The position numbers and the translations under genes are program-made. Shown here piece after piece: positions 1 to 8,255 of a stretch of DNA of 64,000 nucleotides. The stretch spans positions 5,385-69,384 of the forward strand of contig DPXQ01000085.1 in NCBI GenBank assembly GCA_003527225.1, written 5' to 3'. Every line of letters starts with the position of its first letter. Positions within the stretch are counted from its first letter, which is position 1. The notes under the pieces are model-generated. The model made no database searches. It was not told the origin of the DNA and was given only the letters and a program-made list of their open reading frames with translations. The stretch comes from Rhizobium sp. Its GTDB lineage: Bacteria; Pseudomonadota; Alphaproteobacteria; Rhizobiales; Rhizobiaceae.

Positions 1-57
1 GAAATCGACCCGCGGCAAGCAAGCCGCGTTCCCTCGACCAAGGGCATACTGGTCTGA
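1..57 (+). CDS. hisB: Imidazoleglycerol-phosphate dehydratase, C-terminal end only
   Basis: Only the last 18 codons are inside the window; the gene starts upstream. The open frame reads to a TGA at 55-57 and ends with Val-Pro-Ser-Thr-Lys-Gly, the usual C-terminal signature of HisB, the enzyme that dehydrates imidazole glycerol phosphate in histidine synthesis. The assignment rests on this short tail and on the position directly before hisH, where hisB normally lies in rhizobia. A 108-bp gap separates it from hisH. No terminator hairpin is visible in that gap, so read-through into hisH is plausible. Confidence 0.7.
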   Translation, partial: EIDPRQASRVPSTKGILV

Positions 58-165
58 ACGCAAACAGATTGAAGGCGGCTCTGGCAGGTTTCGGATTTTC
101 GTTACTTCGATGCCGGAACCTTGTTTCCAATGCCGGAACCGCCGTTAGGGAAAGGACGCTGGACC

Positions 166-816
166 ATGCGTGTGGCGATCATTGATTATGGATCAGGAAA
201 TCTCCGTTCCGCGACCAAGGCCTTCGAGCGCGCAGCGCGCGAGGCCGGTATCGACGCGGTTATTGAACTGACCGACAGGGCCGAACATGTGGCAACTGCC
301 GACCGTGTCGTGCTGCCGGGTGTCGGCGCCTACGCAGATTGCCGGCGCGGGCTCGATGCGGTCGCCGGCATGCATGATGCTCTCGTGGAGGCAGTCGAGA
401 CAAGGGGCAGGCCCTTCCTTGGCATCTGCGTCGGTATGCAGCTGATGTCCACACGCGGTCTGGAAAAAACGATCACTCCGGGACTCGGCTGGATCAAGGG
501 TGACGTCGTGGAGATGACGCCAAACGATCCCAGCCTGAAGATCCCGCAGATCGGCTGGAACACGCTCGACCTTCGCCGGCCGCATCCGCTCTTTGACGGG
601 ATCAAGACGGGACCGGACGGCTTGCACGCCTATTTCGTTCACTCCTATCATCTCGCCGCGGAAAATCCGGAAGACGTGATCGCCACCACCGACTACGGCG
701 GGCCTATGACCGCCTTTGTCGGTCGCGACAATATGGTGGGGGCGCAATTCCATCCGGAAAAGAGCCAGACGCTCGGCCTCCAGCTGATCGCCAATTTCCT
801 TGCCTGGGCGCCGTAA
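166..816 (+). CDS. hisH: Imidazole glycerol phosphate synthase, glutaminase subunit HisH
   Basis: HisH releases ammonia from glutamine and passes it to HisF, which makes imidazole glycerol phosphate and AICAR in histidine synthesis. The 216-residue protein is a class I glutamine amidotransferase: nucleophile Cys88 in GICVGMQ, and His196 and Glu198 in FHPEKS. It opens with [12 protein letters not shown], the normal N-terminus, so I chose the ATG at 166, which has a purine-rich ribosome-binding site (ggaaagga) just before it, rather than an in-frame TTG at 121. It is followed by hisA, hisF and hisE in one operon. HisA separates the two IGPS subunit genes, as is usual. Confidence 0.97.
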   Translation: MRVAIIDYGSGNLRSATKAFERAAREAGIDAVIELTDRAEHVATADRVVLPGVGAYADCRRGLDAVAGMHDALVEAVETRGRPFLGICVGMQLMSTRGLEKTITPGLGWIKGDVVEMTPNDPSLKIPQIGWNTLDLRRPHPLFDGIKTGPDGLHAYFVHSYHLAAENPEDVIATTDYGGPMTAFVGRDNMVGAQFHPEKSQTLGLQLIANFLAWAP

Positions 817-839
817 CCCGAAAAATCTGGACCGACAGA

Positions 840-1577
840 ATGATCCTCTTTCCCGCCATCGACCTCAAAGACGGCCAGTGCGTCCGGCTCAAGCTGGGCG
901 ACATGGACCAGGCGACCGTCTATAATCCGGACCCGGCCGCGCAGGCCAAGGCCTTCGAAGACCAAGGATTCGAATGGCTGCATGTCGTCGATCTCAACGG
1001 TGCGTTTGCCGGCGCCAGCGTCAATGGCGAAGCGGTCGACGCCATCCTGAAGACGACGAAGAATCCGGTTCAACTCGGCGGCGGAATACGCACGCTTGAG
1101 CACATCGAAAACTGGCTGTCGCGCGGGCTTGCCCGCGTGATTCTTGGTACAGTTGCTGTGCGCGATCCGGCTCTCGTCATCGAGGCCTGCAAGGCTTTTC
1201 CAGGCAAGGTGGCCGTCGGCATCGACGCCAAGGGCGGCAAGGTCGCTGTCGAAGGCTGGGCCGAGGCGTCGGAACTCGGCGTGATCGAGCTTGCAAGAAA
1301 ATTCGAAGGCGCCGGTGTATCGGCGATCATCTATACCGATATAGATCGCGACGGCATCCTGACCGGTATCAACTGGGCGTCGACGCTCGAGCTCGCCAAT
1401 GCGGTTTCGATCCCGGTGATCGCTTCCGGTGGCCTTGCTTCGATGGACGATATCCGCCGCATGCTGCGGCCGGATGCGAAGAAACTCGAAGGCGCGATTT
1501 CGGGCCGAGCTCTTTATGACGGACGCATAGACCCTGCCGAGGCGCTTGCCCTGATCCGGGCCGCAGGAAGATCTTGA
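840..1577 (+). CDS. hisA: ProFAR isomerase HisA
   Basis: This is the phosphoribosylformimino-5-aminoimidazole carboxamide ribotide isomerase of histidine synthesis, an Amadori rearrangement enzyme with a (beta/alpha)8 barrel. The 245-residue protein starts [13 protein letters not shown], in which the Asp of AIDLKDG is the general base, and carries the second half-barrel Asp in YTDIDRDG and phosphate-binding loops QLGGGIR and ASGG. Length and start agree with the family. It lies 23 bp after hisH and 9 bp before hisF, so cotranscription is very likely. It shares ancestry with HisF but is distinguished by the AIDLKDG start, where HisF has PCLDVKDGR. Confidence 0.97.
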   Translation: MILFPAIDLKDGQCVRLKLGDMDQATVYNPDPAAQAKAFEDQGFEWLHVVDLNGAFAGASVNGEAVDAILKTTKNPVQLGGGIRTLEHIENWLSRGLARVILGTVAVRDPALVIEACKAFPGKVAVGIDAKGGKVAVEGWAEASELGVIELARKFEGAGVSAIIYTDIDRDGILTGINWASTLELANAVSIPVIASGGLASMDDIRRMLRPDAKKLEGAISGRALYDGRIDPAEALALIRAAGRS

Positions 1578-1586
1578 GGAACAGCC

Positions 1587-2375
1587 ATGACGCTGAAAGC
1601 CCGCGTAATACCCTGTCTCGACGTCAAGGACGGCCGTGTCGTCAAAGGCGTGAACTTCGTCGACCTGATTGATGCCGGCGACCCGGTCGAGGCGGCCAAG
1701 GCCTATGACGCAGCCGGCGCTGACGAGCTCACCTTTCTGGATATCACCGCATCCTCGGACGATCGCCATACCATCTTCGACGTGGTCGCGCGCACAGCTG
1801 ACCATTGCTTCATGCCGCTGACTGTCGGCGGCGGCGTGCGGACGATTGCCGATATCCGCAAGCTTCTGCTGTGCGGCGCCGACAAGGTGGCCATCAATTC
1901 GGCGGCAGTGAAAAATCCGGATTTCATTGCCGAGGCTGCCGACAAGTTCGGCGACCAGTGCATCGTCGTTTCAATCGATGCGAAGCAACGGCGAAAGCAG
2001 GGGGCCGGCGACGACAACCTGAGTGCATGGGAAATCTACACGCACGGTGGCCGTACCCCGACTGGCATAGACGCCGTGGAGTTCGCATTGAAAATGGTCG
2101 AGCGCGGCGCCGGGGAGTTGCTGGTCACATCCATGGACCGGGACGGAACGAAGACCGGTTATGATTTGGAACTGACGCGAACCATTGCCGATGCCGTGCG
2201 CGTCCCTGTTATTGCGTCCGGCGGCGTCGGCAATCTCGACGACCTTGTTGCCGGCATCAAGGAGGGCCACGCCACTGCCGTTCTGGCCGCGTCGATCTTC
2301 CATTTCGGCACCTATAGCATCGGTGAAGCGAAACGCTACATGGCCGATCATGGCATTGCCATGCGGCTCGATTGA
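1587..2375 (+). CDS. hisF: Imidazole glycerol phosphate synthase, cyclase subunit HisF
   Basis: HisF is the synthase partner of HisH. It uses ammonia channelled through its barrel to convert PRFAR to imidazole glycerol phosphate and AICAR. The 262-residue sequence begins [21 protein letters not shown], with the catalytic Asp in CLDVKDG and the second catalytic Asp in [13 protein letters not shown]. Phosphate-binding glycines are seen in TVGGGVR and ASGGVGN. The ATG at 1587 is preceded by gagga 9 bp upstream. It lies between hisA and hisE, the order found across Rhizobiaceae. Confidence 0.97.
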   Translation: MTLKARVIPCLDVKDGRVVKGVNFVDLIDAGDPVEAAKAYDAAGADELTFLDITASSDDRHTIFDVVARTADHCFMPLTVGGGVRTIADIRKLLLCGADKVAINSAAVKNPDFIAEAADKFGDQCIVVSIDAKQRRKQGAGDDNLSAWEIYTHGGRTPTGIDAVEFALKMVERGAGELLVTSMDRDGTKTGYDLELTRTIADAVRVPVIASGGVGNLDDLVAGIKEGHATAVLAASIFHFGTYSIGEAKRYMADHGIAMRLD

Positions 2376-2395
2376 CCAGAACGGAAGGCGGATCA

Positions 2396-2719
2396 ATGAG
2401 CGGTTTTTCTCTCTCAGACCTCGAACAGATCGTTGCGAGCCGGGCCAAGGTGCAGGCTGAAGATTCCTGGACGGCCAAGCTGGTGGCCGGCGGACAGCAG
2501 AAAGCGGCGAAGAAGCTCGGGGAAGAAGCGGTGGAAACGGTCATTGCCGCCATCGCCAACGATCGAGACAACCTGATCTATGAGAGCGCAGACCTCCTAT
2601 ATCACCTGATGGTCGTATTGAAAATCGCCGACATACCGTTAGAAGCAGTCATGCAAGAGCTTCGACGGCGGACCGCCCAGACGGGCCTCAGTGAAAAGGC
2701 CAGCCGGCAGAATCCATGA
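2396..2719 (+). CDS. hisE: Phosphoribosyl-ATP pyrophosphatase HisE
   Basis: HisE hydrolyses phosphoribosyl-ATP to phosphoribosyl-AMP, the second step of histidine synthesis, and belongs to the all-alpha MazG-like NTP pyrophosphohydrolases. The 107-residue protein shows the metal-binding helices [14 protein letters not shown] and [11 protein letters not shown], whose Glu and Asp residues hold magnesium. I start it at ATG 2396 ([13 protein letters not shown]) because ggaaggcgga sits just upstream; an in-frame TTG at 2372 would overlap hisF and adds non-conserved residues. The stop overlaps the coaA start in an ATGA, implying translational coupling. It is a stand-alone HisE, not fused to HisI as in enterobacteria. 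Confidence 0.95.
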   Translation: MSGFSLSDLEQIVASRAKVQAEDSWTAKLVAGGQQKAAKKLGEEAVETVIAAIANDRDNLIYESADLLYHLMVVLKIADIPLEAVMQELRRRTAQTGLSEKASRQNP

Positions 2720-3711
2720 CAACAGCAACACGGCCATCCGACGTGCCCGAAACGCTCGATCATTTCCAGGCGAACGACTATTCGCCCTACCATTTCTTCT
2801 CCTCGGACGAATGGTCGCGTTTCCGCGCGGATACGCCCCTGACACTGACGGCCGACGAGGTCCAGCGGCTGAGGTCGATCGACGACCCGATCGACCTCGC
2901 CGAAGTACGGCGCATCTACCTGTCGTTATCGCGCCTGCTCTCGGCCCATGTTGAATCCTCGCAACTGCTATTCGAGCAACGCAACCGATTTCTCAGTATG
3001 TCGAATGTCGCGAAGACACCGTTCGTCATCGGCATAGCCGGATCGGTGGCCGTCGGAAAATCGACAACGGCTCGTATCCTGAAGGAACTCTTGGCTCGCT
3101 GGCCCTCGAGCCCGAAGGTCGATCTCGTCACGACCGACGGATTTCTCTATCCGAATTCGGTATTGGTCCGCCAGAACATGCTGGACCGCAAGGGTTTCCC
3201 GGAAAGCTACGACCTTAGTGCTTTGCTGCACTTCTTGTCCGCGATCAAGGCGGGGCTGCCGAATGTCAAGGCACCGAGCTACTCACATCTCATCTACGAT
3301 GTGCTACCCGATGAATACAAGATCGTCGACCGGCCGGACATCCTGATTTTCGAAGGCATCAATGTCCTGCAGTCGCGCGATCTGCCGGCCGACGGCAAGA
3401 TCGTCCCGATGGTTTCCGACTTCTTCGACTTCTCGATCTATATCGATGCCGACGAAAAGCTGATCCACGAGTGGTATGTCAAACGCTTCATGAAATTGAG
3501 GCAAACCGCTTTTCGCGATCCGAACTCATACTTCCATCGGTACGCCACGATCGGCGAAGCGGACGCGCTTACGATCGCCGAGGGACTCTGGACCAATACA
3601 AATCTAAAGAATCTGCGGGAAAACATCCTACCGACGCGTCCGCGCGCCGATCTGATCCTTCAAAAGGGCGACAATCACATGGTTGAAACCGTCGCGCTCA
3701 GAAAGCTCTGA
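2716..3711 (+). CDS. coaA: Type I pantothenate kinase
   Basis: CoaA phosphorylates pantothenate with ATP, the first and usually rate-limiting step of coenzyme A synthesis, and is feedback-inhibited by CoA in studied bacteria. The 331-residue protein is a P-loop kinase of the PRK/uridine kinase fold, with Walker A GSVAVGKS at residues 109-116, [12 protein letters not shown] after it, and the family block [11 protein letters not shown]. The N-terminal [18 protein letters not shown] stretch is typical of alphaproteobacterial CoaA. The start overlaps the hisE stop by four bases. The last CoA-pathway enzyme, CoaE, is encoded at 41.3 kb. Confidence 0.96.
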   Translation: MTTATRPSDVPETLDHFQANDYSPYHFFSSDEWSRFRADTPLTLTADEVQRLRSIDDPIDLAEVRRIYLSLSRLLSAHVESSQLLFEQRNRFLSMSNVAKTPFVIGIAGSVAVGKSTTARILKELLARWPSSPKVDLVTTDGFLYPNSVLVRQNMLDRKGFPESYDLSALLHFLSAIKAGLPNVKAPSYSHLIYDVLPDEYKIVDRPDILIFEGINVLQSRDLPADGKIVPMVSDFFDFSIYIDADEKLIHEWYVKRFMKLRQTAFRDPNSYFHRYATIGEADALTIAEGLWTNTNLKNLRENILPTRPRADLILQKGDNHMVETVALRKL

Positions 3712-3739
3712 GCGATCTGTCGGCGAATCCATCCTGACG

Positions 3740-4384
3740 TCAGGGATTCACGCGCCGTAGCGTTATGTTAATCCGCCCACCATTCTTCAGAAGCGTCGAG
3801 GTCCCGGGATAAATCCGGTCGACGCCGTGAAAGCAGAGGCGACCTTCACCGCCCAGCACCAGCGCGTCGCCACTGGCGAGCTTGAACGAACGGGTAGGAT
3901 CCCTTCGTTCCCTGCCGCCCAGGCGAAACAGGCAAGTATCGCCCAGCGAAATCGAAACGACCGGTGCAGACAGGTCTCGTTCGTCGCGATCCTGATGCAG
4001 CCCCATGCGGGCATCGGCCGAATAGAAATTGACAAGGCAGGCCTCCGGCGGCTTGTCGTAGTTAGAAATCTGCTTCCAGATCACGTTAAGCTTCTCAGGG
4101 ATGGCGGGCCAGGCCCGGTTCGTCACCGGATGAGTTGGTTGGTACCGGTATCCCCGCTCCTTGTCGGTCACCCATCCGAGCGGCCCGCAATTTGTCATGC
4201 GAACAGACATCGGTTTGCCCGTTGCTGGCATGACCGGCACGTAGAGCGGAGCTTCGGCGACGATATCGCGTATAGCCGCAACCAATTTCTCTTGTTCCCC
4301 ACGTTCCAGTAAGCCGGGGTGGAACCGAATGCCATCCGGCAAGGCCCAGTCAGCATTGCCTGCCATTGCTGACGACGACTTCAC
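3740..4384 (-). CDS. alkB: AlkB-like alpha-ketoglutarate dioxygenase
   Basis: AlkB-family enzymes are Fe(II)/2-oxoglutarate dioxygenases that remove methyl groups from N1-methyladenine and N3-methylcytosine in DNA or RNA. Visible features are the HxD iron-binding motif in LHQDRDE, the distal iron-binding His in FHGVDRIYPG, and the RxNxTxR 2-oxoglutarate and substrate block RINITLRR close to the C-terminus. Two starts are possible: a GTG at 4384 that overlaps the kbp stop in GTGA (214 residues), or an ATG at 4366 (208 residues). I report the coupled GTG, with low certainty. No Ada-type regulator is adjacent. It could act on RNA or protein rather than DNA; the sequence does not decide. Confidence 0.88.
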   Translation of the reverse strand: MKSSSAMAGNADWALPDGIRFHPGLLERGEQEKLVAAIRDIVAEAPLYVPVMPATGKPMSVRMTNCGPLGWVTDKERGYRYQPTHPVTNRAWPAIPEKLNVIWKQISNYDKPPEACLVNFYSADARMGLHQDRDERDLSAPVVSISLGDTCLFRLGGRERRDPTRSFKLASGDALVLGGEGRLCFHGVDRIYPGTSTLLKNGGRINITLRRVNP

Positions 4385-4854
4385 CGATCGAGATCGGGGA
4401 TACGAAGAACCTGACCGGGATAGATCTTGTCGGGATCGGTGAGCATCGGTTTGTTTGCCTCGAAGATCACGGTGTGTTTCGCACCCTTGCCCTTGCCGTA
4501 GTGTGCCTCCGCGATCTTCCAGAGGTTGTCGCCCTTCTTCACTGTATAGAAAACCGGCTCCTTGGCGGCCACCGGTGCGGCCGCCGGCGTCTCGGCGATC
4601 TTCAGGTCATCGGCTTCGACCTTTGAGATGCCGAGCGTGTTTCCGACCGCGATGACGGCTTTTTCGAACACCGACTGGTCCCTGACGACTCCTTTGAGAA
4701 CAACCTTGTCATCCACAACCTCCACGTCGACCTTGTCTGTGCCGAGGCCGTGCGAAGCCAGTTCCTTCTTCACGGCATCGACATCGGGCGCCTCATCATC
4801 ACCGCCCAATCCCAATTTCTTCCCGGCACTCTTGATGAAACTGAACAATCCCAT
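4381..4854 (-). CDS. kbp: BON and LysM domain protein (Kbp/YgaU type)
   Basis: The 157-residue protein has an N-terminal BON domain (about residues 20-90, with VDVEVVDDKVVLKGVV) and a C-terminal LysM domain (about 105-155, YTVKKGDNLWKIAEAHYG to IYPGQVLRIPDL). This is the layout of E. coli Kbp (YgaU, 149 residues), a potassium-binding protein induced by osmotic stress. There is no signal peptide, as in Kbp, so the LysM domain is probably cytoplasmic. The ATG at 4854 has a strong ribosome-binding site (gaggag); earlier in-frame codons do not. It overlaps alkB by four bases. The potassium-binding role is inferred from family membership. Confidence 0.88.
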   Translation of the reverse strand: MGLFSFIKSAGKKLGLGGDDEAPDVDAVKKELASHGLGTDKVDVEVVDDKVVLKGVVRDQSVFEKAVIAVGNTLGISKVEADDLKIAETPAAAPVAAKEPVFYTVKKGDNLWKIAEAHYGKGKGAKHTVIFEANKPMLTDPDKIYPGQVLRIPDLDR

Positions 4855-4943
4855 GGCATTTCTCCTCTTTTCCATGCCTACCGCCAGATGAAGCCAGCAT
4901 TAGGCAAAACACAAGGGATTTTACTAATACAGCGATTCCTATT

Positions 4944-5378
4944 TTACTCGCTGCCCGGGCGATTGCGCATCTTCTTCACTTCCGCGCGCCCGGATTTTTC
5001 CTTCAAGCGCCGCTCGATAGACCCTTTTGTCGGCTTGGTCTTGCGACGGGGCGGCGGCGGCGGCTCGGCAGCTTTGAGGATAAGCTCCTTCAGGCGCTCG
5101 CGGGCGTCTTCGCGATTGCGCTCCTGGCTGCGAAAGCGGCTTGATTCGATCATCAGCACGCCTTCTTTGGAAACGCGCCGGCCGGCAAGCTTCAAGGCAT
5201 TTGTTTTCACCCGCTCCGGAAGCGATGGTGATCTGGCAATATTGAAGAAGAGCTGTACGGCAGTGGAGACCTTGTTGACGTTCTGGCCGCCTGGCCCGCC
5301 AGCAAGCACGAATTGCTCCGTCAACTCCCAGCCGGCAATCGTAATCCGGTCATTGATGAAAAGCGCGTCGCTCGCCAT
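4944..5378 (-). CDS. arfB: Alternative ribosome-rescue factor ArfB (peptidyl-tRNA hydrolase)
   Basis: ArfB (YaeJ) frees ribosomes stalled on mRNAs without a stop codon by hydrolysing peptidyl-tRNA. The 144-residue protein has the release-factor domain with the catalytic GGQ at residues 30-32 (AGGPGGQNVNKV), and a lysine- and arginine-rich C-terminal tail after a proline run (AAEPPPPPRRKTK), which in ArfB threads into the empty mRNA channel. It lacks the codon-recognition domains of RF1 and RF2, and its length is right for ArfB. It is transcribed toward kbp and separated from pckA by a terminator. Confidence 0.94.
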   Translation of the reverse strand: MASDALFINDRITIAGWELTEQFVLAGGPGGQNVNKVSTAVQLFFNIARSPSLPERVKTNALKLAGRRVSKEGVLMIESSRFRSQERNREDARERLKELILKAAEPPPPPRRKTKPTKGSIERRLKEKSGRAEVKKMRNRPGSE

Positions 5379-5435
5379 GATTGGTCTCCATCCGTTCTAT
5401 CCCATATCCCGGCACCGGCGGAAACAGTCTATTCT

Positions 5436-5475
5436 ACAAAAAACAAGAAGCCCGGCGGTTCCACCGCCGGGCTTC
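5436..5475 (-). terminator. Rho-independent terminator of pckA
   Basis: A 13-bp perfect inverted repeat (gaagcccggcggt at 5447-5459 and its complement at 5463-5475) with a 3-base loop is followed, on the minus strand, by a T-rich run (A-rich at 5438-5446 on the plus strand). It starts 21 bp after the pckA stop codon and so ends that transcript before arfB. Confidence 0.93.
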
Positions 5476-5496
5476 GCGAGGTATTCGCCTATCCGC

Positions 5497-7107
5497 TTAT
5501 TCGGCGGCGATATTGGCATTCGGCGCGGCCGCACGAACCGTATGGTCGACATGGTCCTCGAACTTGGCGAAGTTGGTGATGAACATGGCAACCAGCTTCT
5601 TGGCCTGCGCATCGTAGTCGGAGCCGTCGGCCCAGGTCGAACGCGGGTCAAGGATCGAGCTGTCAACGCCTTCGACTGCAACCGGAACCGCGAAGCCGAA
5701 GTTCGGATCGATCCGGGTTTCCACCTTCTTCAGCTCACCGTTGAGCGCACCGGTAAGAAGCGCTCGGGTTGCCTTGATCGGCATGCGGTGGCCGATGCCA
5801 TAGGCGCCGCCGGTCCAGCCGGTATTGACCAGCCAGCAATCAACGCCATGACGGGCGATCAGATCGCGCAGGAGATTGCCGTATTCGGCGGGATGACGCG
5901 GCATGAAGGGGGCGCCGAAGCAGGTCGAGAAGGTTGCTTCCGGTTCGGTCACACCCTTTTCCGTGCCGGCAACCTTGGCGGTGTAACCGGAAAGGAAGTG
6001 ATACATGGCCTGTTCCGGAGTCAACCGGGCGATCGGCGGCAATACGCCGAAGGCATCCGCAGTCAGCATGATGATGGTCTTGGGGTGGCCGGCAAGACCC
6101 GTATCCGATGCGTTCGGGATGAAGTGCAGCGGATAGGCGCAGCGGGTGTTTTCGGTCAGCGAGCCATCGTGGAAATCCGGGACCCGGCGTTCGTCGAGGA
6201 CGACGTTTTCGAGAACCGTACCGAAGCGCTTCGTCGTTGCAAAGATTTCGGGCTCGGCTTCCGCAGATAGGCGAATGGTCTTGGCGTAGCAGCCGCCTTC
6301 GAAGTTGAAGATGCCATGCTCGCCCCAACCGTGCTCGTCGTCGCCGATCAGAGTGCGCTTCGGATCCGCCGAAAGCGTCGTCTTGCCGGTACCCGAGAGA
6401 CCGAAGAACACTGCTGCGTCGCCCTTGGGCCCGACATTGGCCGAACAGTGCATCGGCATGACACCCTTGGGCGGCAGCATGTAGTTGAGTGCGGTGAAGA
6501 CAGACTTCTTGATTTCGCCGGCGTAGGAGGTGCCGCCGATCAGGACGATGCCGTTGGTGAAGTCGCAGGCGATGATCGTATCGGTGCGGCAGCCATGGCG
6601 GGAAGGATCGGCGCGGAAGCTCGGAAGATTGATGATCGTAAGCTTCGGCTGGAAGTTCCCAAGCGTCGACTGTTCCGGGCGGATCAGCAAATTGCGGATG
6701 AAAAGCGAGTGCCATGCAAGCTCTGTCACCACTCGGGTCGGCAGCGCATTGTCTGTGTCCGCGCCACCGATCAGATCCTGCACGAACAGGTCCTTGCCAG
6801 CTGCGTGAGCAAGCATGTCCTTGTGAAGGAGCCCAAAATGTTCGGGAGACATGGGCTTGTTGTTGTCCCACCAGATCTCACCGTCGGTATGGGCGTCCCG
6901 CACGACGAACTTGTCCTTTGCGGAACGTCCTGTGTGCTGCCCGGTCACGGCGCAGAGCGCACCGTCGGCGGTCAGAACAGCTTCATTCCGGCGAATGGCT
7001 TCTTCATAAAGCGCGCTTTCCAGGAAGTTGTAGTGGACGCGCGCAGCGTCGCCCAGGCCGATCGCCGCAACCCCAATAAGGGGATTATTTACACCAAGCT
7101 CCTCCAT
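5497..7107 (-). CDS. pckA: Phosphoenolpyruvate carboxykinase (ATP)
   Basis: PckA converts oxaloacetate and ATP to phosphoenolpyruvate, the entry to gluconeogenesis from TCA-cycle substrates such as succinate. The 536-residue protein matches the length of rhizobial ATP-type PEPCKs and contains the kinase-1a P-loop [11 protein letters not shown], the oxaloacetate and metal-binding block [10 protein letters not shown], and the substrate-binding [12 protein letters not shown] near the N-terminus. I chose the ATG at 7107 ([12 protein letters not shown]), which has aaaggaag upstream; the frame is open further, but that part is not conserved. It is transcribed divergently from chvI. In rhizobia pckA is known to be induced on C4-dicarboxylates. 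Confidence 0.97.
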   Translation of the reverse strand: MEELGVNNPLIGVAAIGLGDAARVHYNFLESALYEEAIRRNEAVLTADGALCAVTGQHTGRSAKDKFVVRDAHTDGEIWWDNNKPMSPEHFGLLHKDMLAHAAGKDLFVQDLIGGADTDNALPTRVVTELAWHSLFIRNLLIRPEQSTLGNFQPKLTIINLPSFRADPSRHGCRTDTIIACDFTNGIVLIGGTSYAGEIKKSVFTALNYMLPPKGVMPMHCSANVGPKGDAAVFFGLSGTGKTTLSADPKRTLIGDDEHGWGEHGIFNFEGGCYAKTIRLSAEAEPEIFATTKRFGTVLENVVLDERRVPDFHDGSLTENTRCAYPLHFIPNASDTGLAGHPKTIIMLTADAFGVLPPIARLTPEQAMYHFLSGYTAKVAGTEKGVTEPEATFSTCFGAPFMPRHPAEYGNLLRDLIARHGVDCWLVNTGWTGGAYGIGHRMPIKATRALLTGALNGELKKVETRIDPNFGFAVPVAVEGVDSSILDPRSTWADGSDYDAQAKKLVAMFITNFAKFEDHVDHTVRAAAPNANIAAE

Positions 7108-7446
7108 GGACACGCTTCCTTTGCTGTGGGGGTGGTTGCCTCGAATTTTCGCGAACCTAGTGTCGCACATTCAGAAAGGCAATACGCTAATGAACAATTC
7201 TATCAATAATTTCAAATATTTAATCGATTTAAATTTGAATTCATATTTTTAAATCGGTTTGCAAACTCGTAACGTGCGCGCCTTTCACCATATTTGTGAC
7301 AGGGATTGTAAGTGACGGATCGCCACGCCCCTTTATCTTTGCCACAATTTGTTCCACCTTTACCCCCAATAAGCGCGCTATGATTGCCAGAACATGGGCT
7401 GGACCTATACCGGGAGCCGCGCTTTATGATGACGGAGACGAATAGT
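7108..7446. promoter_or_regulatory. Divergent pckA-chvI intergenic region
   Basis: This 339-bp region between divergent pckA and chvI contains no convincing gene. Positions 7190-7262 are strikingly AT-rich for this genome and include a 9-bp inverted repeat (cgatttaaa at 7225-7233, tttaaatcg at 7248-7256) with a 14-bp spacer, a possible operator. Promoters for both genes must lie here, but I cannot assign -35 and -10 boxes with confidence. Two in-frame start codons of chvI (7426 and 7429) precede the one I chose. Confidence 0.6.
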
Positions 7447-8169
7447 ATGCAGACAATCGCGCTCGTTGACGACGACCGCAATATTCTAACCTCTGTATCG
7501 ATCGCATTGGAGGCGGAAGGATATAAGGTCGAGACCTATACGGATGGCGCATCGGCATTGGACGGTTTGCTCGCACGTCCTCCACAGCTCGCCATCTTCG
7601 ACATCAAGATGCCGCGTATGGATGGGATGGAACTTCTCCGTCGGCTTCGCCAGAAATCGGATATTCCGGTGATCTTTCTCACGTCCAAGGACGAGGAAAT
7701 CGACGAATTGTTCGGCCTCAAGATGGGCGCTGACGACTTCATCACGAAACCGTTTTCGCAGCGTCTGCTCGTCGAGCGGGTAAAAGCGATTCTGCGAAGA
7801 GCGGCGAGCCGCGAAGGCTCTGCGGCAACCAGCGCGGCGAAGCCGGGAGCGGAAGCGCAGGCGCGCACGCTGGAACGTGGCCAGTTGGTCATGGACCAGG
7901 AGCGCCATACCTGCACCTGGAAAGGCGATCCCGTGACTCTCACGGTAACGGAGTTTCTTATCTTGCACTCGCTGGCGCAGCGCCCGGGCGTCGTCAAGAG
8001 CCGTGATGCGTTGATGGATGCCGCCTATGACGAACAGGTCTATGTAGATGACCGCACCATCGACAGTCATATCAAACGCCTGCGCAAAAAGTTCAAAATG
8101 GTCGACACCGATTTCGACATGATTGAAACACTCTATGGTGTCGGATATCGCTTCCGCGAAGCGGCGTGA
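7447..8169 (+). CDS. chvI: Two-component response regulator ChvI
   Basis: ChvI is the OmpR-type DNA-binding regulator paired with the ChvG sensor. In Agrobacterium and Sinorhizobium this pair controls acid response, envelope functions, exopolysaccharide and motility, and is required for host interaction. The 240-residue protein has a receiver domain (acidic pocket DDD at 8-10, phospho-acceptor Asp52 in [10 protein letters not shown], Lys101 in TKPFS) and a C-terminal winged helix ([17 protein letters not shown]). I use the ATG at 7447 ([10 protein letters not shown]) to match known ChvI proteins; ATGs at 7426 and 7429 would add a few residues. chvG follows 86 bp later. Confidence 0.96.
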   Translation: MQTIALVDDDRNILTSVSIALEAEGYKVETYTDGASALDGLLARPPQLAIFDIKMPRMDGMELLRRLRQKSDIPVIFLTSKDEEIDELFGLKMGADDFITKPFSQRLLVERVKAILRRAASREGSAATSAAKPGAEAQARTLERGQLVMDQERHTCTWKGDPVTLTVTEFLILHSLAQRPGVVKSRDALMDAAYDEQVYVDDRTIDSHIKRLRKKFKMVDTDFDMIETLYGVGYRFREAA

Positions 8170-8255
8170 TTGGCGCTTATCGCCTGCCTCTTCCGAGAGC
8201 GGTTCTCCGTCCGTCCCGGAAGGTGGCAGGCGGTTCCGCGCGAAGGGGTTAATGC

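Noticed and set aside
110..140. Direct repeat atgccggaacc at 110-120 and 130-140 before hisH
   Set aside because: A short, two-copy repeat with no matching regulator known to me; it may be a small duplication, so no function is claimed.
4750..6270. A 506-codon open frame on the plus strand opposite pckA, arfB and kbp
   Set aside because: It runs antisense to three recognised genes, has no family signature and is explained by the high GC content at third positions of the opposite strand. Several similar shadows (for example 693-1805 minus, 10747-11967 minus) were dropped for the same reason.
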